Shown here piece by piece: positions 33,323 to 43,019 of a DNA stretch of 64,000 bases. A program made the position numbers and the translations under genes. The notes beneath the pieces are model-generated. The model worked only from the letters and a program-made list of their open reading frames with translations, ran no database searches and was not told the DNA's origin. The first letter of the stretch is position 1. Each line of letters begins with the position of its first letter. The stretch is from Aliivibrio sp. S3MY1 (GTDB taxonomy: Bacteria > Pseudomonadota > Gammaproteobacteria > Enterobacterales > Vibrionaceae): positions 1 to 64,000 of the forward strand of contig NZ_JARACO010000005.1 of NCBI RefSeq assembly GCF_028765575.1, written 5' to 3'.

Positions 33323-34051
33323 TTAACCTAGGAACGTTTCTAGCTCTTCGCTACCACCGATGTGTTTGCCACCGATGAATACTTGAGGAACGGTAGCACG
33401 ACCCGTAATTGCACGTAGGCTAACGGTTGTCGCGTCTTTGCCTAGAACCACTTCTTCATAATTTAGGCCTTTGTCGATTAGGTTCTGTTTCGCTTTCATA
33501 CAGAAAGGACAGCCTGGTTTAGTGAATACTGTGATTGACTCTTGCTCTTTGTGTTCAGGCGCTAGGTAGTTCAGCATAGTATCGGCATCAGATACGTTGA
33601 ACGGGTCGCCTGCAACGTCTTCTTCGATAAACATTTTTTCAACTACGCCATTTTTAACTAGCATGCTGTAACGCCATGAACGCTTACCAAATCCAAGGTC
33701 ATTTTTCTCAACTAGCATGCCCATGCCATCTGTGAATTCGCCGTTACCATCTGGAATGAAGGTGATGTTTTCTGCTTCTTGGTCTGATTTCCATGCGTTC
33801 ATTACAAACGTATCGTTTACAGATACACATAAGATGTCATCTACACCATTCTCTTTAAATACAGAATGTAATTCGTTGTAACGAGGTAGGTGGCTTGAAG
33901 AACACGTTGGAGTAAATGCACCAGGAAGGCTAAATACGATAACGGTTTTGTCTTTAAATAGTTCTTCTGTTGTTACGTTAACCCAAGCATCACCTTTACG
34001 TGTTGGAAATGTAACTTGAGGAACTGATTGACCTTCTTTAGATGTAAACAT
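33323..34051 (-). CDS. Peroxiredoxin 5-glutaredoxin hybrid
   Basis: Glutathione-dependent peroxidase in which a Prx5-type domain (about 1-165, peroxidatic Cys50 in PGAFTPTC) is fused to a glutaredoxin (about 171-242, active site C181-P-F-C184, with [14 protein letters not shown]). 242 aa, as in the Haemophilus hybrid Prx. It is divergent from oxyR, with an OxyR-type operator in the 180-bp gap, so induction by H2O2 is likely. Confidence 0.95.
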   Translation of the reverse strand: MFTSKEGQSVPQVTFPTRKGDAWVNVTTEELFKDKTVIVFSLPGAFTPTCSSSHLPRYNELHSVFKENGVDDILCVSVNDTFVMNAWKSDQEAENITFIPDGNGEFTDGMGMLVEKNDLGFGKRSWRYSMLVKNGVVEKMFIEEDVAGDPFNVSDADTMLNYLAPEHKEQESITVFTKPGCPFCMKAKQNLIDKGLNYEEVVLGKDATTVSLRAITGRATVPQVFIGGKHIGGSEELETFLG

Positions 34052-34137
34052 AATGATGTCCTTTAAATTTTAATTAATTTTAAATTTTTTATTCGGGGTC
34101 TGCCCGGTTGATGTAGCTATTATGCAAAAGCCTTCTT

Positions 34138-34176
34138 GATAGTTCTAATCGTTTGGTGTTATCGTTTCAATCGTTA
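34138..34176. promoter_or_regulatory. OxyR operator between the hybrid peroxiredoxin gene and oxyR
   Basis: Four tetranucleotides ATAG, CGTT, ATCG and CGTT stand exactly 7 nt apart (starting 34139, 34150, 34161, 34172). The inner 7-mers in the first and third gaps (TTCTAAT, TTTCAAT) both fit the OxyR half-site rule nTnnnAn. Spacing and phase agree with the ATAG-N7-CTAT-N7-ATAG-N7-CTAT motif, though the CTAT elements are degenerate. Confidence 0.7.
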
Positions 34177-34231
34177 AAAGCTATCAAATTTGTTGGCATA
34201 TTATGAATCAAAGCTGTCAGGAGTGTAATAC

Positions 34232-35128
34232 ATGAATATCCGTGATTTTGAGTACTTGGTCGCACTTGCTGAGCATAAACATTTTCGTAAGGCGGCAGAG
34301 TCTTGTTTTGTTAGTCAGCCGACACTAAGTGGGCAGATCAAGAAGCTAGAAGAAGAAGTGGGATTAACCTTATTGGAAAGAACTAGCCGTAAGGTGTTAT
34401 TTACTGATGCAGGCTTACAGTTAGTAGAGCAGGCTAAGCGGATCCTAATTGAGGTCAAACGTTTCTCTGAACTTGCTAACCAACAAGGTAAGGAAATGAC
34501 GGGACCATTACATCTTGGTTTTATACCTACAGTCGGACCTTATGTTTTACCTTGGATTGTGCCAACATTAAAAGAAAGATTTCCAGACTTAAATCTGTAC
34601 CTGCATGAGGCTCAAACGCATCAATTAGTTAAAATGTTAGAAGAGGGCAAGATTGACTGCATGATATTGGCCTCTGTTGATGAAACCAGCGCATTTATTG
34701 AAATAGCAGTTTATGACGAGCCAATGGTGCTGGCGGTGCCAACCGATCATAAATGGGCGAATGAAGGGACAATAGACATGTCTCGATTAAGTGGTGAGTC
34801 AGTTTTAATGCTAGGGGATGGGCATTGTTTACGAGATCAAGCATTAGGATTTTGTTTTGCTGCTGGAGCTAAGGATGATGACCATTTCAAAGCCACCAGC
34901 TTAGAAACATTACGTAATATGGTTGCTGCGGGCAGTGGAATTACATTAATGCCATATCTTTCAGTACCTAAAGAGAAAGTACGTGATGGAGTCTGCTATT
35001 TACCAGCGAAAGATCCTGTACCGCATCGACAAATCGTATTGGCTTATCGCCCCGGCTCACCATTGCGATCTCGTTATGAAGATTTAGCTAAAGAGATCGA
35101 AAAGAAAATGACAGAGGTTATTTGCTAA
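34232..35128 (+). CDS. oxyR: Hydrogen peroxide sensor OxyR
   Basis: LysR-family regulator switched on by an internal disulphide. HTH at residues 1-60 (FRKAAESCFVSQPTLSGQIKKLE region). The redox cysteines C199 and C208 fall at exactly the E. coli positions. 298 aa. It controls the divergent peroxiredoxin gene and probably itself. In E. coli oxyR also lies next to the argECBH cluster. Confidence 0.97.
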   Translation: MNIRDFEYLVALAEHKHFRKAAESCFVSQPTLSGQIKKLEEEVGLTLLERTSRKVLFTDAGLQLVEQAKRILIEVKRFSELANQQGKEMTGPLHLGFIPTVGPYVLPWIVPTLKERFPDLNLYLHEAQTHQLVKMLEEGKIDCMILASVDETSAFIEIAVYDEPMVLAVPTDHKWANEGTIDMSRLSGESVLMLGDGHCLRDQALGFCFAAGAKDDDHFKATSLETLRNMVAAGSGITLMPYLSVPKEKVRDGVCYLPAKDPVPHRQIVLAYRPGSPLRSRYEDLAKEIEKKMTEVIC

Positions 35129-35172
35129 TACCAATTCCAATAAATAGATCATCTAATTAGTTACATTGGTAT
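35128..35172. repeat. ATACCAAT...ATTGGTAT inverted repeat after oxyR
   Basis: ATACCAAT (35128-35135) and its complement (35165-35172) flank a 29-bp AT-rich centre. The left part resembles intergenic sequences at 1838, 56180 and 63075, all beginning ATACCAA followed by a similar spacing of A/T bases. The family's identity is unknown to me. Confidence 0.5.
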
Positions 35173-35196
35173 CAATTCTATTGAGCGATAAGAAAC

Positions 35197-35227
35197 AAAA
35201 AGGACGCTAAATTAGCGTCCTTTTTTA
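35197..35227. terminator. Bidirectional terminator between oxyR and mrcA
   Basis: A stem AAAAGGACGCTAA / TTAGCGTCCTTTT with a very short centre, A-run on one side and T-run on the other, serving the converging oxyR and mrcA genes. Confidence 0.9.
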
Positions 35228-35246
35228 TGGCTTGATGATAACGAGG

Positions 35247-37745
35247 TTAGAAGAGACTTTCGTCTTCCATTCCATCACCATCAGCATCACCGGATGAATA
35301 AAGCGTATCTTGGAAATCTTGTTTTACGTATTCTGTCGGTTCTGTTCCTCCGGCAAAATATTCCCACATACTGGTCTCATCATTTTTATTGGTCAATAGG
35401 CCTGTTTCACGGTCTATTTTGACTTTAATGATGTTTGCTGGAAGGCGTTGTTGCTCTTCTGGTACACCTTCAAGCGCCACTTTCATAAAGTTTATCCACG
35501 CATAGATAGCTGTTTTGCCACCCGCTTCACCACCAAAGGACATTTCTTCTTTGGTCATGTTGTCATTTTTTGTGGTGTAACCTAATCGGTGTGATGGGTT
35601 ATCAAAACCAACCCATGCTGTTGCTACTACATTTGGTCCATAGCCGTTATACCAAGCATCAACAGAGTCATTGGTTGTCCCTGTTTTACCACCAATATCA
35701 CGACGTTTTAATACTTGTGCTCGCCAGCCAGTGCCGTTCCAGCCTGTACCTTTACGCCAGCTACCACCGCCCCAAATATTGCTGTACATCATTTCCTTAG
35801 TTAAGAATGCATTTTGTGCAGAAATCACTTTCTTCGCATAAGGCGAGTCTTCATCATTTTGATTCGAACAATTTGTTTGGCAAATGGTTTTTGGTGTCGC
35901 TTTATACACCTCATCACCAAATGGGTCATTAATGTGGTCGATGTAGTAAGGCTCTACGTAGTAACCATTATTGGCAAATACAGCAAAGCCTTGTGCCATT
36001 TGTACTGGCGTTAAACTACCGGCACCTAGTGCAATGGTTTCAGAGTGTGGAATGTCTTCCTTTTTAAAGCCAAAGCGAGTTAGGTAATCAATGGTTTCAT
36101 CTAAACCGACGTCACGTAATACACGAACCGCCATTACGTTTTTAGATTGAGCTAAACCAATACGTAGGCGAGCAGGGCCAACATAAGTTGGTGGCGAATT
36201 TTTAGGTCGCCATGCAGTACCTTGACTCTGATCCCAAGTATTGATCGGAGCATCATTTACCAAGCTTGCGAGTGTTTTTCCATGGTAAAGAGCAGCAGAG
36301 TAGATAAATGGCTTAATACTAGAACCAACCTGACGCACAGATTGTGTTGCACGGTTAAATTTATTATGAACAAAGTTGAAACCACCAACTAATGACGTTA
36401 TTGCGCCATCTGTTGGGTCCATGGCAACAAAAGCGGTATTGGCAGCAGGCACTTGGCTTAGCTTCCACACCGTCGTTGTTACATCATCTTGGGTTTCTTG
36501 GCTTAATGGGCGAACATAAACTTGCTCTCCTACCGCTAAAATATCTGCTGCACGACGAGGTGCTGGACCTTGACGTTTGTCAGTTTTAAAGCGACGAGCC
36601 CATTTTAAGCCATCCCATGGAATGGTAGCGATACCGTTGTTTTTAATATCAACGGTTGCCGTTTTTCCTTTAATAGATAAAACAACCGCTGGCATTAGCT
36701 CACCATAAGAAGGTTCATTTCTAAGGTGTTTAGCGATTGCTTTTTCATCAAGTGGTGTCGCTTTTGGTTCCCACACTGTTTTCACCGCACCACGGAAGCC
36801 ATGACGTTCGTCATAAGCCAGCAGGTTATCAATTGATGCTTTGTTTGCTTCCGCTTGCATTTTTGAATCGACAGTCGTGTAGATATTCATACCAGAAGTA
36901 TAAGCGGCTTCTTCACCGTACTTATTAACCATCCAAGCACGAGCGATTTCTGCAATATAAGGCGCTTGTAGTTCAATCTCTGCACCATGGTATTTAGAGA
37001 TAATGACTTCGGCTTTAGCATCGTCAAATTCTTGCTTAGTAATGTAATTTTCATCAAGCATGCGAGCTAAAACAACATTGCGACGAGTCGTTGAACGATC
37101 AACTGAATAGATAGGATTCATTGTCGATGGTGCTTTTGGTAGGCCTGCAATAATGGCAACTTCACCTAAAGTAAGTTGTCCAATTTCTTTACCAAAATAA
37201 ACATGAGCTGCTGCGCCAACGCCATAAGAGCGGTAACCAAGATAAATTTTATTTAGATAGAGTTCTAAGATTTCTTGTTTTGTTAGCAATTGCTCGATAT
37301 GAACGGCAATAAAAATCTCTTTAATTTTACGCATGATTTTCTTCTCATTAGATAAGAAGAAATTACGCGCAAGTTGTTGAGTAATGGTACTTGCCCCTTG
37401 TTTTGCTGAGCCTGAAGCTACAACAGCAAAAGCAGCACGAGTAATACCGATTGGGTCAAACCCATAATGGCTATAAAAGCGACTGTCTTCGGTCGCAATA
37501 ATCGCTTCAAGTAAATGAGGAGGCATCTCTTCTAATTTAAGCGGAATACGACGCTTTTCGCCAAATTGAGCAATTAATTTACCATCGCGGCTATATACCT
37601 GCATTGGTGTTTGTAGTTGTACATCTTTCAATGTTGCCACGTCTGGTAATTCTGGTTTCACATATTGGTAAAAACCAAAAATTGTTGTGACCCCAAGAAT
37701 AATGCAAACCAATGTAGCTATAAGCAGTGCCTTTATGAACTTCAC
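35247..37745 (-). CDS. mrcA: Penicillin-binding protein 1A
   Basis: Bifunctional peptidoglycan glycosyltransferase/transpeptidase of the inner membrane. One N-terminal membrane anchor (about 5-28), the glycosyltransferase domain with EDSRFYSHYGFDP (catalytic Glu) and KEIFIAVHIEQ, and a transpeptidase domain with SSIKPF (active Ser, about residue 478), and KTGTT (about 690). 832 aa. Divergent from pilMNOPQ, the arrangement found throughout gammaproteobacteria. Confidence 0.97.
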   Translation of the reverse strand: MKFIKALLIATLVCIILGVTTIFGFYQYVKPELPDVATLKDVQLQTPMQVYSRDGKLIAQFGEKRRIPLKLEEMPPHLLEAIIATEDSRFYSHYGFDPIGITRAAFAVVASGSAKQGASTITQQLARNFFLSNEKKIMRKIKEIFIAVHIEQLLTKQEILELYLNKIYLGYRSYGVGAAAHVYFGKEIGQLTLGEVAIIAGLPKAPSTMNPIYSVDRSTTRRNVVLARMLDENYITKQEFDDAKAEVIISKYHGAEIELQAPYIAEIARAWMVNKYGEEAAYTSGMNIYTTVDSKMQAEANKASIDNLLAYDERHGFRGAVKTVWEPKATPLDEKAIAKHLRNEPSYGELMPAVVLSIKGKTATVDIKNNGIATIPWDGLKWARRFKTDKRQGPAPRRAADILAVGEQVYVRPLSQETQDDVTTTVWKLSQVPAANTAFVAMDPTDGAITSLVGGFNFVHNKFNRATQSVRQVGSSIKPFIYSAALYHGKTLASLVNDAPINTWDQSQGTAWRPKNSPPTYVGPARLRIGLAQSKNVMAVRVLRDVGLDETIDYLTRFGFKKEDIPHSETIALGAGSLTPVQMAQGFAVFANNGYYVEPYYIDHINDPFGDEVYKATPKTICQTNCSNQNDEDSPYAKKVISAQNAFLTKEMMYSNIWGGGSWRKGTGWNGTGWRAQVLKRRDIGGKTGTTNDSVDAWYNGYGPNVVATAWVGFDNPSHRLGYTTKNDNMTKEEMSFGGEAGGKTAIYAWINFMKVALEGVPEEQQRLPANIIKVKIDRETGLLTNKNDETSMWEYFAGGTEPTEYVKQDFQDTLYSSGDADGDGMEDESLF

Positions 37746-37883
37746 CTGATAATTCCCGTTTACTTTAATCTGTATTGTCGTTTCTAACCCGTAACTGAGT
37801 AGTATAAATATAACACAACAAAAGATAACGCAAATAAACGCTTAAATTTGAGATATTTATTTATTACCTGGAGTTAACTCAAG

Positions 37884-38849
37884 ATGAACTATCCCACCAT
37901 TACCGGTTTAGATATAGGGCATCATAGCATTAAAGTCGCCTCTGTAAGGTTAAAAAGAGGTCAATTAGAATGGATGAGCTGCCATGAAATGCCTTTATCG
38001 GCGCCAGTGTTTGTAGAGGGGGGGCGATTATTAAATGAAAGTGTAAAACTACAGTTATCTCAATTAAAAAGAAGAGTAAAATCAAATCAAAAACGGGTCG
38101 CTTTTTCTATTCCCGATCATCACATAATGAGTAAGTTAATTCAGATAGACAGCCAATTGGATGACAAAGAAATAGAATTTACTCTTACTCATGCATTTGA
38201 AAAACAAACATCACTCTCTTCTGCTGAATTAAATATCGATTTCTCTATGATAAAACCGTTGGAAAGTGATGATTTAAAAATAAAGAATTATCAAGTATTC
38301 GCTACCCGTAAAGAGATTGTTCACTCTCGTCAGAAGTGTATAGAAAGTGCAGGTTTCCTGACGGTACTTGCAGACATTCATTCGCACTCATTACTAGCGT
38401 TATGGCAGCGAGGAGTAGCTGTCTATCCAGATAAAAATAATTGGATATTGGTCGATATTGGATATCAACAGCTAATATTTTGCATCACCTCTCCTAACCA
38501 GCACTTATACAGCAAGCAAGTTACTTTTGGTGCATCAATAGTTCAAAATACAAATAATAGAGAACAATACATCACTCAATTATCTGAACATATCCGTCGT
38601 CAAATCACTTTGTATTCTTCAATTCATGATCACAAAGTAGAAGGTGTGTGGATTACCGGTGGTGGCTCCCTATATCCAGACTTAGCTTATTTATTGAGTG
38701 ATGAAATATCATTGCCTACTTTGGCGTTTAATCTTCTCTCTTTATTTCAAGCATCAAGTAAGACACCGCCTTATGTTGAGACATCTATTAATCAATATGC
38801 CTCCGCTTTAGGTTTAGGATTAAGAGGAATTGAATGGCTTACCAAATAA
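37884..38849 (+). CDS. pilM: Type IV pilus assembly protein PilM
   Basis: Cytoplasmic actin-like (FtsA-like) ATPase that docks on PilN and links the pilus motor to the inner-membrane platform. The phosphate-1 segment GLDIGHHSIKVASV opens the protein, and WILVDIGYQQLIF and GVWITGGGSLYPDL fit the other nucleotide-site motifs. 321 aa. First gene of pilMNOPQ; it overlaps pilN by 16 bp. Confidence 0.93.
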   Translation: MNYPTITGLDIGHHSIKVASVRLKRGQLEWMSCHEMPLSAPVFVEGGRLLNESVKLQLSQLKRRVKSNQKRVAFSIPDHHIMSKLIQIDSQLDDKEIEFTLTHAFEKQTSLSSAELNIDFSMIKPLESDDLKIKNYQVFATRKEIVHSRQKCIESAGFLTVLADIHSHSLLALWQRGVAVYPDKNNWILVDIGYQQLIFCITSPNQHLYSKQVTFGASIVQNTNNREQYITQLSEHIRRQITLYSSIHDHKVEGVWITGGGSLYPDLAYLLSDEISLPTLAFNLLSLFQASSKTPPYVETSINQYASALGLGLRGIEWLTK

Positions 38850-39397
38850 ACTTATTAGCTTGGAGGGAGAGAGAGCGTACCAAGCATAAGAATCGATTTG
38901 TATTGGTGCTGCTTTTTGTCATTGTCTTAGTCGCAGTGTCCCAATGGAGTGGTTTTAATTATTTGCACAGCCAGTACTCGCAACAAGCGAAGAGAAATAG
39001 CTCCTTAGAAGCGCATATAGAGACGCTGGATCGAGAATTAATACAATTAAACACCATCAAAAAACAGTATCAAGAGAGGCTACAGCGCTTAACTGCGGTG
39101 GAAGAACTGCAACAGAATAAAAATAAAACCACTCAATTGCTGAATACGTTACCTGAGATTATTACAGAGGGTATCTATCTTAATAAAGTTCGTATCCATG
39201 AAAGGAAAGTGGAACTCAGTGGGGTGAGTGACAGCCATGCTCACCTTGCCAGTATGTTAGATAAATTAGAACAATCTCAAGCTATAACATCAGTGAAAAT
39301 CCACTCTATTGTTTCTGAACGAGCGGTATTTAATAGCGAGGTTAACCGTTTTGATGTGTCATTTACGCTGCTTCCTTTCGTGGGCTTTGAGGGATGA
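38834..39397 (+). CDS. pilN: Type IV pilus assembly protein PilN
   Basis: Bitopic inner-membrane protein of the pilus alignment complex. The cytoplasmic start MAYQINLLAWRERER contains the INLLPWR-like motif that binds PilM. A membrane helix covers about 22-41, then comes a coiled coil and a small ferredoxin-like periplasmic domain. 187 aa. The stop overlaps the pilO start. Confidence 0.93.
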   Translation: MAYQINLLAWRERERTKHKNRFVLVLLFVIVLVAVSQWSGFNYLHSQYSQQAKRNSSLEAHIETLDRELIQLNTIKKQYQERLQRLTAVEELQQNKNKTTQLLNTLPEIITEGIYLNKVRIHERKVELSGVSDSHAHLASMLDKLEQSQAITSVKIHSIVSERAVFNSEVNRFDVSFTLLPFVGFEG

Positions 39398-39978
39398 TGA
39401 CTGACTGGTTAGCGTTGGATTTGGATGAAATAGCAGAGTGGCCACTGCTGCCAAAAATAGTGGTTATTTTACTTTTATGTCTTGTGGTTAAAAGTGCCGG
39501 ATATTGGTTTTTTCTGCAGCCCCTTATTGATGATATTGAGCAGATGAAAGCAGAAGAACTCTCGTTAAGAAGTACGGTTGAATATAAATATAAGCAAATT
39601 GCAGTGGTGCCTCAAATAGATCGTCAACTTAGTGAGCTGAACTTACGCTATTATTTTTTAGCGCGGCAATTGCCAGCACAAAAAGAGTTAGCAAGTGTGC
39701 TTTCGTCTATTAATCAGAGTGGCATTAATCATCAATTAAGCTTTACACGAATTGATTGGGGTGAGAGAGAGGAACAACCTTTCTTTTATAAGCTACCATT
39801 GAATATTGAAGCAACAGGCAAGTACCATGACATAGGTGCATTCTCAGAAGCGATTGCTGATCTGCCGCGGATGATTAGCTTAGATGTGGTGGATATTCAA
39901 AGAATCACGCTAGAGAGTGATATGTTGCACTTTCGAGTGATGGCAAATACCTATCAGCTTAAGAGCGCTTATGAATAA
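39394..39978 (+). CDS. pilO: Type IV pilus assembly protein PilO
   Basis: Inner-membrane partner of PilN: membrane helix at about 20-45, coiled coil at about 48-85, periplasmic domain after that. 194 aa. The first ATG (39394) overlaps the pilN stop; a second ATG directly follows and could equally serve. It overlaps pilP by 8 bp. Confidence 0.92.
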   Translation: MMTDWLALDLDEIAEWPLLPKIVVILLLCLVVKSAGYWFFLQPLIDDIEQMKAEELSLRSTVEYKYKQIAVVPQIDRQLSELNLRYYFLARQLPAQKELASVLSSINQSGINHQLSFTRIDWGEREEQPFFYKLPLNIEATGKYHDIGAFSEAIADLPRMISLDVVDIQRITLESDMLHFRVMANTYQLKSAYE

Positions 39979-40492
39979 TCGATTTAGGTTAATAATCACT
40001 ATTATTTTTATGCTCACTCTTATTGGTTGCAAAGCGAATAAAGAACCTTTGAATCTCTTTTATAGTGAAGCAAAGCAAAAGGGTGGTGCTGAAATAGAAG
40101 GCTTATCTCCCGCGCGCTCTTTTGAAGTTGAGCCATACACTAAAGTTAACCTCCGCTCTCCTTTTTCATTACCACATCCAACAGAGATAACCTCACAACC
40201 GCTAGAGACAAAAAACTGTTGGCAGCCACGGAGTAGAAAGAAAAAAGATCCACTGGAACACTACTCTTTGAAACGGTTGAGATTGAAAGGAATGATAGGG
40301 GTTAAGTCTGATGTTATTGCCTTAATAGAAATCCCAAATGGCAATGTGGTTAATGTCCGTAAAGGCCAATATATAGGACGTAATAATGGAAAACTCATCA
40401 GTATTCAATCAAATAAAATCATTATTAAAGAGATCTTAAGTGATGGTTTAGGTTGCTGGAAAAAAAGAAAGTTCGCCTTGGTATTAAAATAA
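39971..40492 (+). CDS. pilP: Type IV pilus lipoprotein PilP
   Basis: Lipoprotein bridging PilN/PilO to the secretin. The lipobox LIGC puts the lipidated residue at Cys20. A flexible region is followed by a C-terminal beta domain (about 95-173) containing LKGMIGVKSDVIALIE. 173 aa. Confidence 0.92.
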   Translation: MNNRFRLIITIIFMLTLIGCKANKEPLNLFYSEAKQKGGAEIEGLSPARSFEVEPYTKVNLRSPFSLPHPTEITSQPLETKNCWQPRSRKKKDPLEHYSLKRLRLKGMIGVKSDVIALIEIPNGNVVNVRKGQYIGRNNGKLISIQSNKIIIKEILSDGLGCWKKRKFALVLK

Positions 40493-40518
40493 GTGCGGAA
40501 CAAAAATAGGGATTAGGC

Positions 40519-42240
40519 ATGTTGCAAGGATGCAGGGAAAATATCAAACTGTTCAGTATTCAATGTAGTGTCATTTTTATTGTCAGTTGGGTGAGTTTAG
40601 CGGCTCAGGCGAATCAAATAGTGACGAATCAACTGTTGAATGTCGATTTTAAATTGGGTCAGAAAAAAGAGGGAGTGATCATCATTGATCTCGCCTCTTC
40701 ATCGGCTTTGATTGATTTAAAAAAAGAAAATCGTAAATTAATTATTGAGTTGCATGATACTAAGATCAGCGATGATAAGTTAGTTATCTTGGATGTCGAA
40801 GATTTTTCTACCATAGTTTCTCGAATTGAAACCTTTAGAGATCGGAGTAGCACAAGACTATCAGTGGAGGTGAATGACGCCTATCAATACGATTACGATG
40901 TAATAGATAAACAAGTGACGGTTATCGTTTCTAAGTCCAAAAAATCAACGGGCTCAGATACTATCTTATTAAATAATCATAAAAAAAAACCGATTTCGAT
41001 TAACTTCCAAGATATATCAGTGCGGCATGTATTGCAGTTGATCGCGGATTATAATGATTTTAATTTAGTGGTATCAGACTCGGTTGAAGGCAATTTAACG
41101 CTGCGTTTAGATGATGTGCCGTGGCAACAAGTTTTAGATATCATTCTAAAAGCTAAGCATTTAGACAAGCGCGTTGAAGGTAATGTGGTCTTGGTAGCTC
41201 CTAAATCAGAGTTTGATATACAAAAGAAAAAAAGTTTAGAACAAGACAAAATGGCCTCGGAATTAACAGTACTTTCTTCTGTCATTCTTCCAATTAGTTA
41301 TGCGAAAGCCTCCGATATTGCCGAACTTTTCACTGGAGATGGTGAGGTAACTATGCTCTCTCAGCGCGGAAGTATCACTGTTGATGAGCGAACCAACTCA
41401 CTATTACTGCGTGACTTACCAGAAAGTATTGCGGTTATTAAAGATATTATTGAAACCTTAGATGTACCTATCAAACAAGTTCAGATTGAAGCAAGAATTG
41501 TTACTATTAATGAAGGCCATTTAGATGAACTTGGCGTTCGCTGGGGGGTTACTAATATTAATGGCAGCACCACTGTTGGCGGCTCAATTGAAAACAATTT
41601 AGCGACGATTGGGTTATATGATGGTGGGGAATCGGGACTTCCTGTTGATGATTTTTTAAATGTAAATCTTGGTTTAGTCAATCCAGCAGCATCGAGCATT
41701 GCTTTTCAGGTCGCTAAATTAGGTTCTAACTTATTGTTGGATCTGGAACTTTCGGCGCTGCAAGCGGAGTCTAAGGCTGAAATAATTTCTAGCCCTCGAC
41801 TGATTACTACCAACAAAAAGTCAGCTTATATTGAGCAAGGAACGGAGATCCCATACTTAGAAGCCTCTTCGGGTGGAGCGGCATCGGTCTCTTTTAGAAA
41901 AGCCGTGTTAAGTTTGATGGTGACACCACAAATAACCCCAGATAATCGCTTGGTTCTGGATTTGATTGTAACGCAAGATAGACCGGGTCAGGTCGTTAAA
42001 ACAGGGACCGGTGAGGCGGTAGCAATTGATACTCAGCGAATAGGAACTCAAGTGTTAGTCGATAATGGTGAGACCGTTGTTTTAGGCGGTATCTATCAGC
42101 ATTCATTATCAAATAGTGTAGAAAAAGTTCCTTTATTAGGAGATCTTCCTTTGCTAGGAGCACTATTTCGTCGTAGCTCAGAAAATATAGGTAAAAAAGA
42201 ATTATTAATCTTCGTTACCCCAAAAGTTGTTATACAGTAA
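40519..42240 (+). CDS. pilQ: Type IV pilus secretin PilQ
   Basis: Outer-membrane secretin through which the pilus passes. Signal sequence (about 1-33, ending near SLAAQA), an AMIN-like region, an STN/N0 domain (about 155-235, with ISINFQDISVRHVLQLIADY), an N1 domain and the secretin barrel with VQIEARIVTINEGHLDELG and the final PLLGDLPLLGALFRR motif. 573 aa. Last gene of the operon; the 222-bp gap to aroK suggests a separate promoter there. Confidence 0.95.
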   Translation: MLQGCRENIKLFSIQCSVIFIVSWVSLAAQANQIVTNQLLNVDFKLGQKKEGVIIIDLASSSALIDLKKENRKLIIELHDTKISDDKLVILDVEDFSTIVSRIETFRDRSSTRLSVEVNDAYQYDYDVIDKQVTVIVSKSKKSTGSDTILLNNHKKKPISINFQDISVRHVLQLIADYNDFNLVVSDSVEGNLTLRLDDVPWQQVLDIILKAKHLDKRVEGNVVLVAPKSEFDIQKKKSLEQDKMASELTVLSSVILPISYAKASDIAELFTGDGEVTMLSQRGSITVDERTNSLLLRDLPESIAVIKDIIETLDVPIKQVQIEARIVTINEGHLDELGVRWGVTNINGSTTVGGSIENNLATIGLYDGGESGLPVDDFLNVNLGLVNPAASSIAFQVAKLGSNLLLDLELSALQAESKAEIISSPRLITTNKKSAYIEQGTEIPYLEASSGGAASVSFRKAVLSLMVTPQITPDNRLVLDLIVTQDRPGQVVKTGTGEAVAIDTQRIGTQVLVDNGETVVLGGIYQHSLSNSVEKVPLLGDLPLLGALFRRSSENIGKKELLIFVTPKVVIQ

Positions 42241-42462
42241 TAAGATAGCGTTATTTTAAGGTGTGAAATATTATTGAAATAAGGGGTAAAAAAAATTATT
42301 ATGCTGAACTTTTCATCTAGCTATTGCAATCACTAGCTATTAACTGAGATAATTTTTAGTCTGATCACAAAATATCTGTGAGGAATATGGTGCCACAGAA
42401 GCATGTCTAGAAGAGACAACTGTTGGCAATGTCGTTAATGAACTTTGCATAATTTCTAAAAA

Positions 42463-42981
42463 ATGGCTGAAAAACGAAATATTTTCCTTGTTGGCCCAAT
42501 GGGCGCCGGCAAAAGTACAATTGGTAGACACTTAGCACAGCAACTTCATATGGAGTTTCTTGATTCTGACACAGTAATCGAAGAACGCACAGGCGCAGAT
42601 ATTGCTTGGGTATTCGACGTGGAAGGTGAAGAAGGATTCCGTGTACGTGAAGAAGGTGTAATTAACGATTTAACTCAAGAGCAAGGCATTGTACTTGCGA
42701 CGGGTGGTGGCTCTGTAATTAGTAAAGAGAGTCGCAATCGTTTATCTGCTCGTGGTGTTGTTGTATATCTTGAAACTACAATTGAGAAGCAATTAGCTCG
42801 CACACAACGCGATAAAAAACGTCCGTTGCTTCAAACTGATGAACCTCGTGAAGTGTTAGAAGCACTAGCGAAAGAGCGTAATGCACTTTATGAAGAAGTG
42901 TCTGATTACGTTGTTCGCACCGATGATCAAAGTGCAAAAGTAGTTGCAAATCAAATCATCCAAATGCTTGAAGAGCGTTAA
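42463..42981 (+). CDS. aroK: Shikimate kinase AroK
   Basis: Phosphorylates shikimate at O3 on the way to chorismate. The P-loop [11 protein letters not shown] is at about 10-20, the substrate Asp lies in LDSDTVIE, and the [10 protein letters not shown] and ATGGGSV motifs follow. 172 aa. The start aligns with E. coli AroK although the ribosome site is poor. aroB follows after 38 bp. Confidence 0.97.
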   Translation: MAEKRNIFLVGPMGAGKSTIGRHLAQQLHMEFLDSDTVIEERTGADIAWVFDVEGEEGFRVREEGVINDLTQEQGIVLATGGGSVISKESRNRLSARGVVVYLETTIEKQLARTQRDKKRPLLQTDEPREVLEALAKERNALYEEVSDYVVRTDDQSAKVVANQIIQMLEER

Positions 42982-43019
42982 TTCAAGTTATTTACTAAGA
43001 CAGATACTGGGAACGAATC

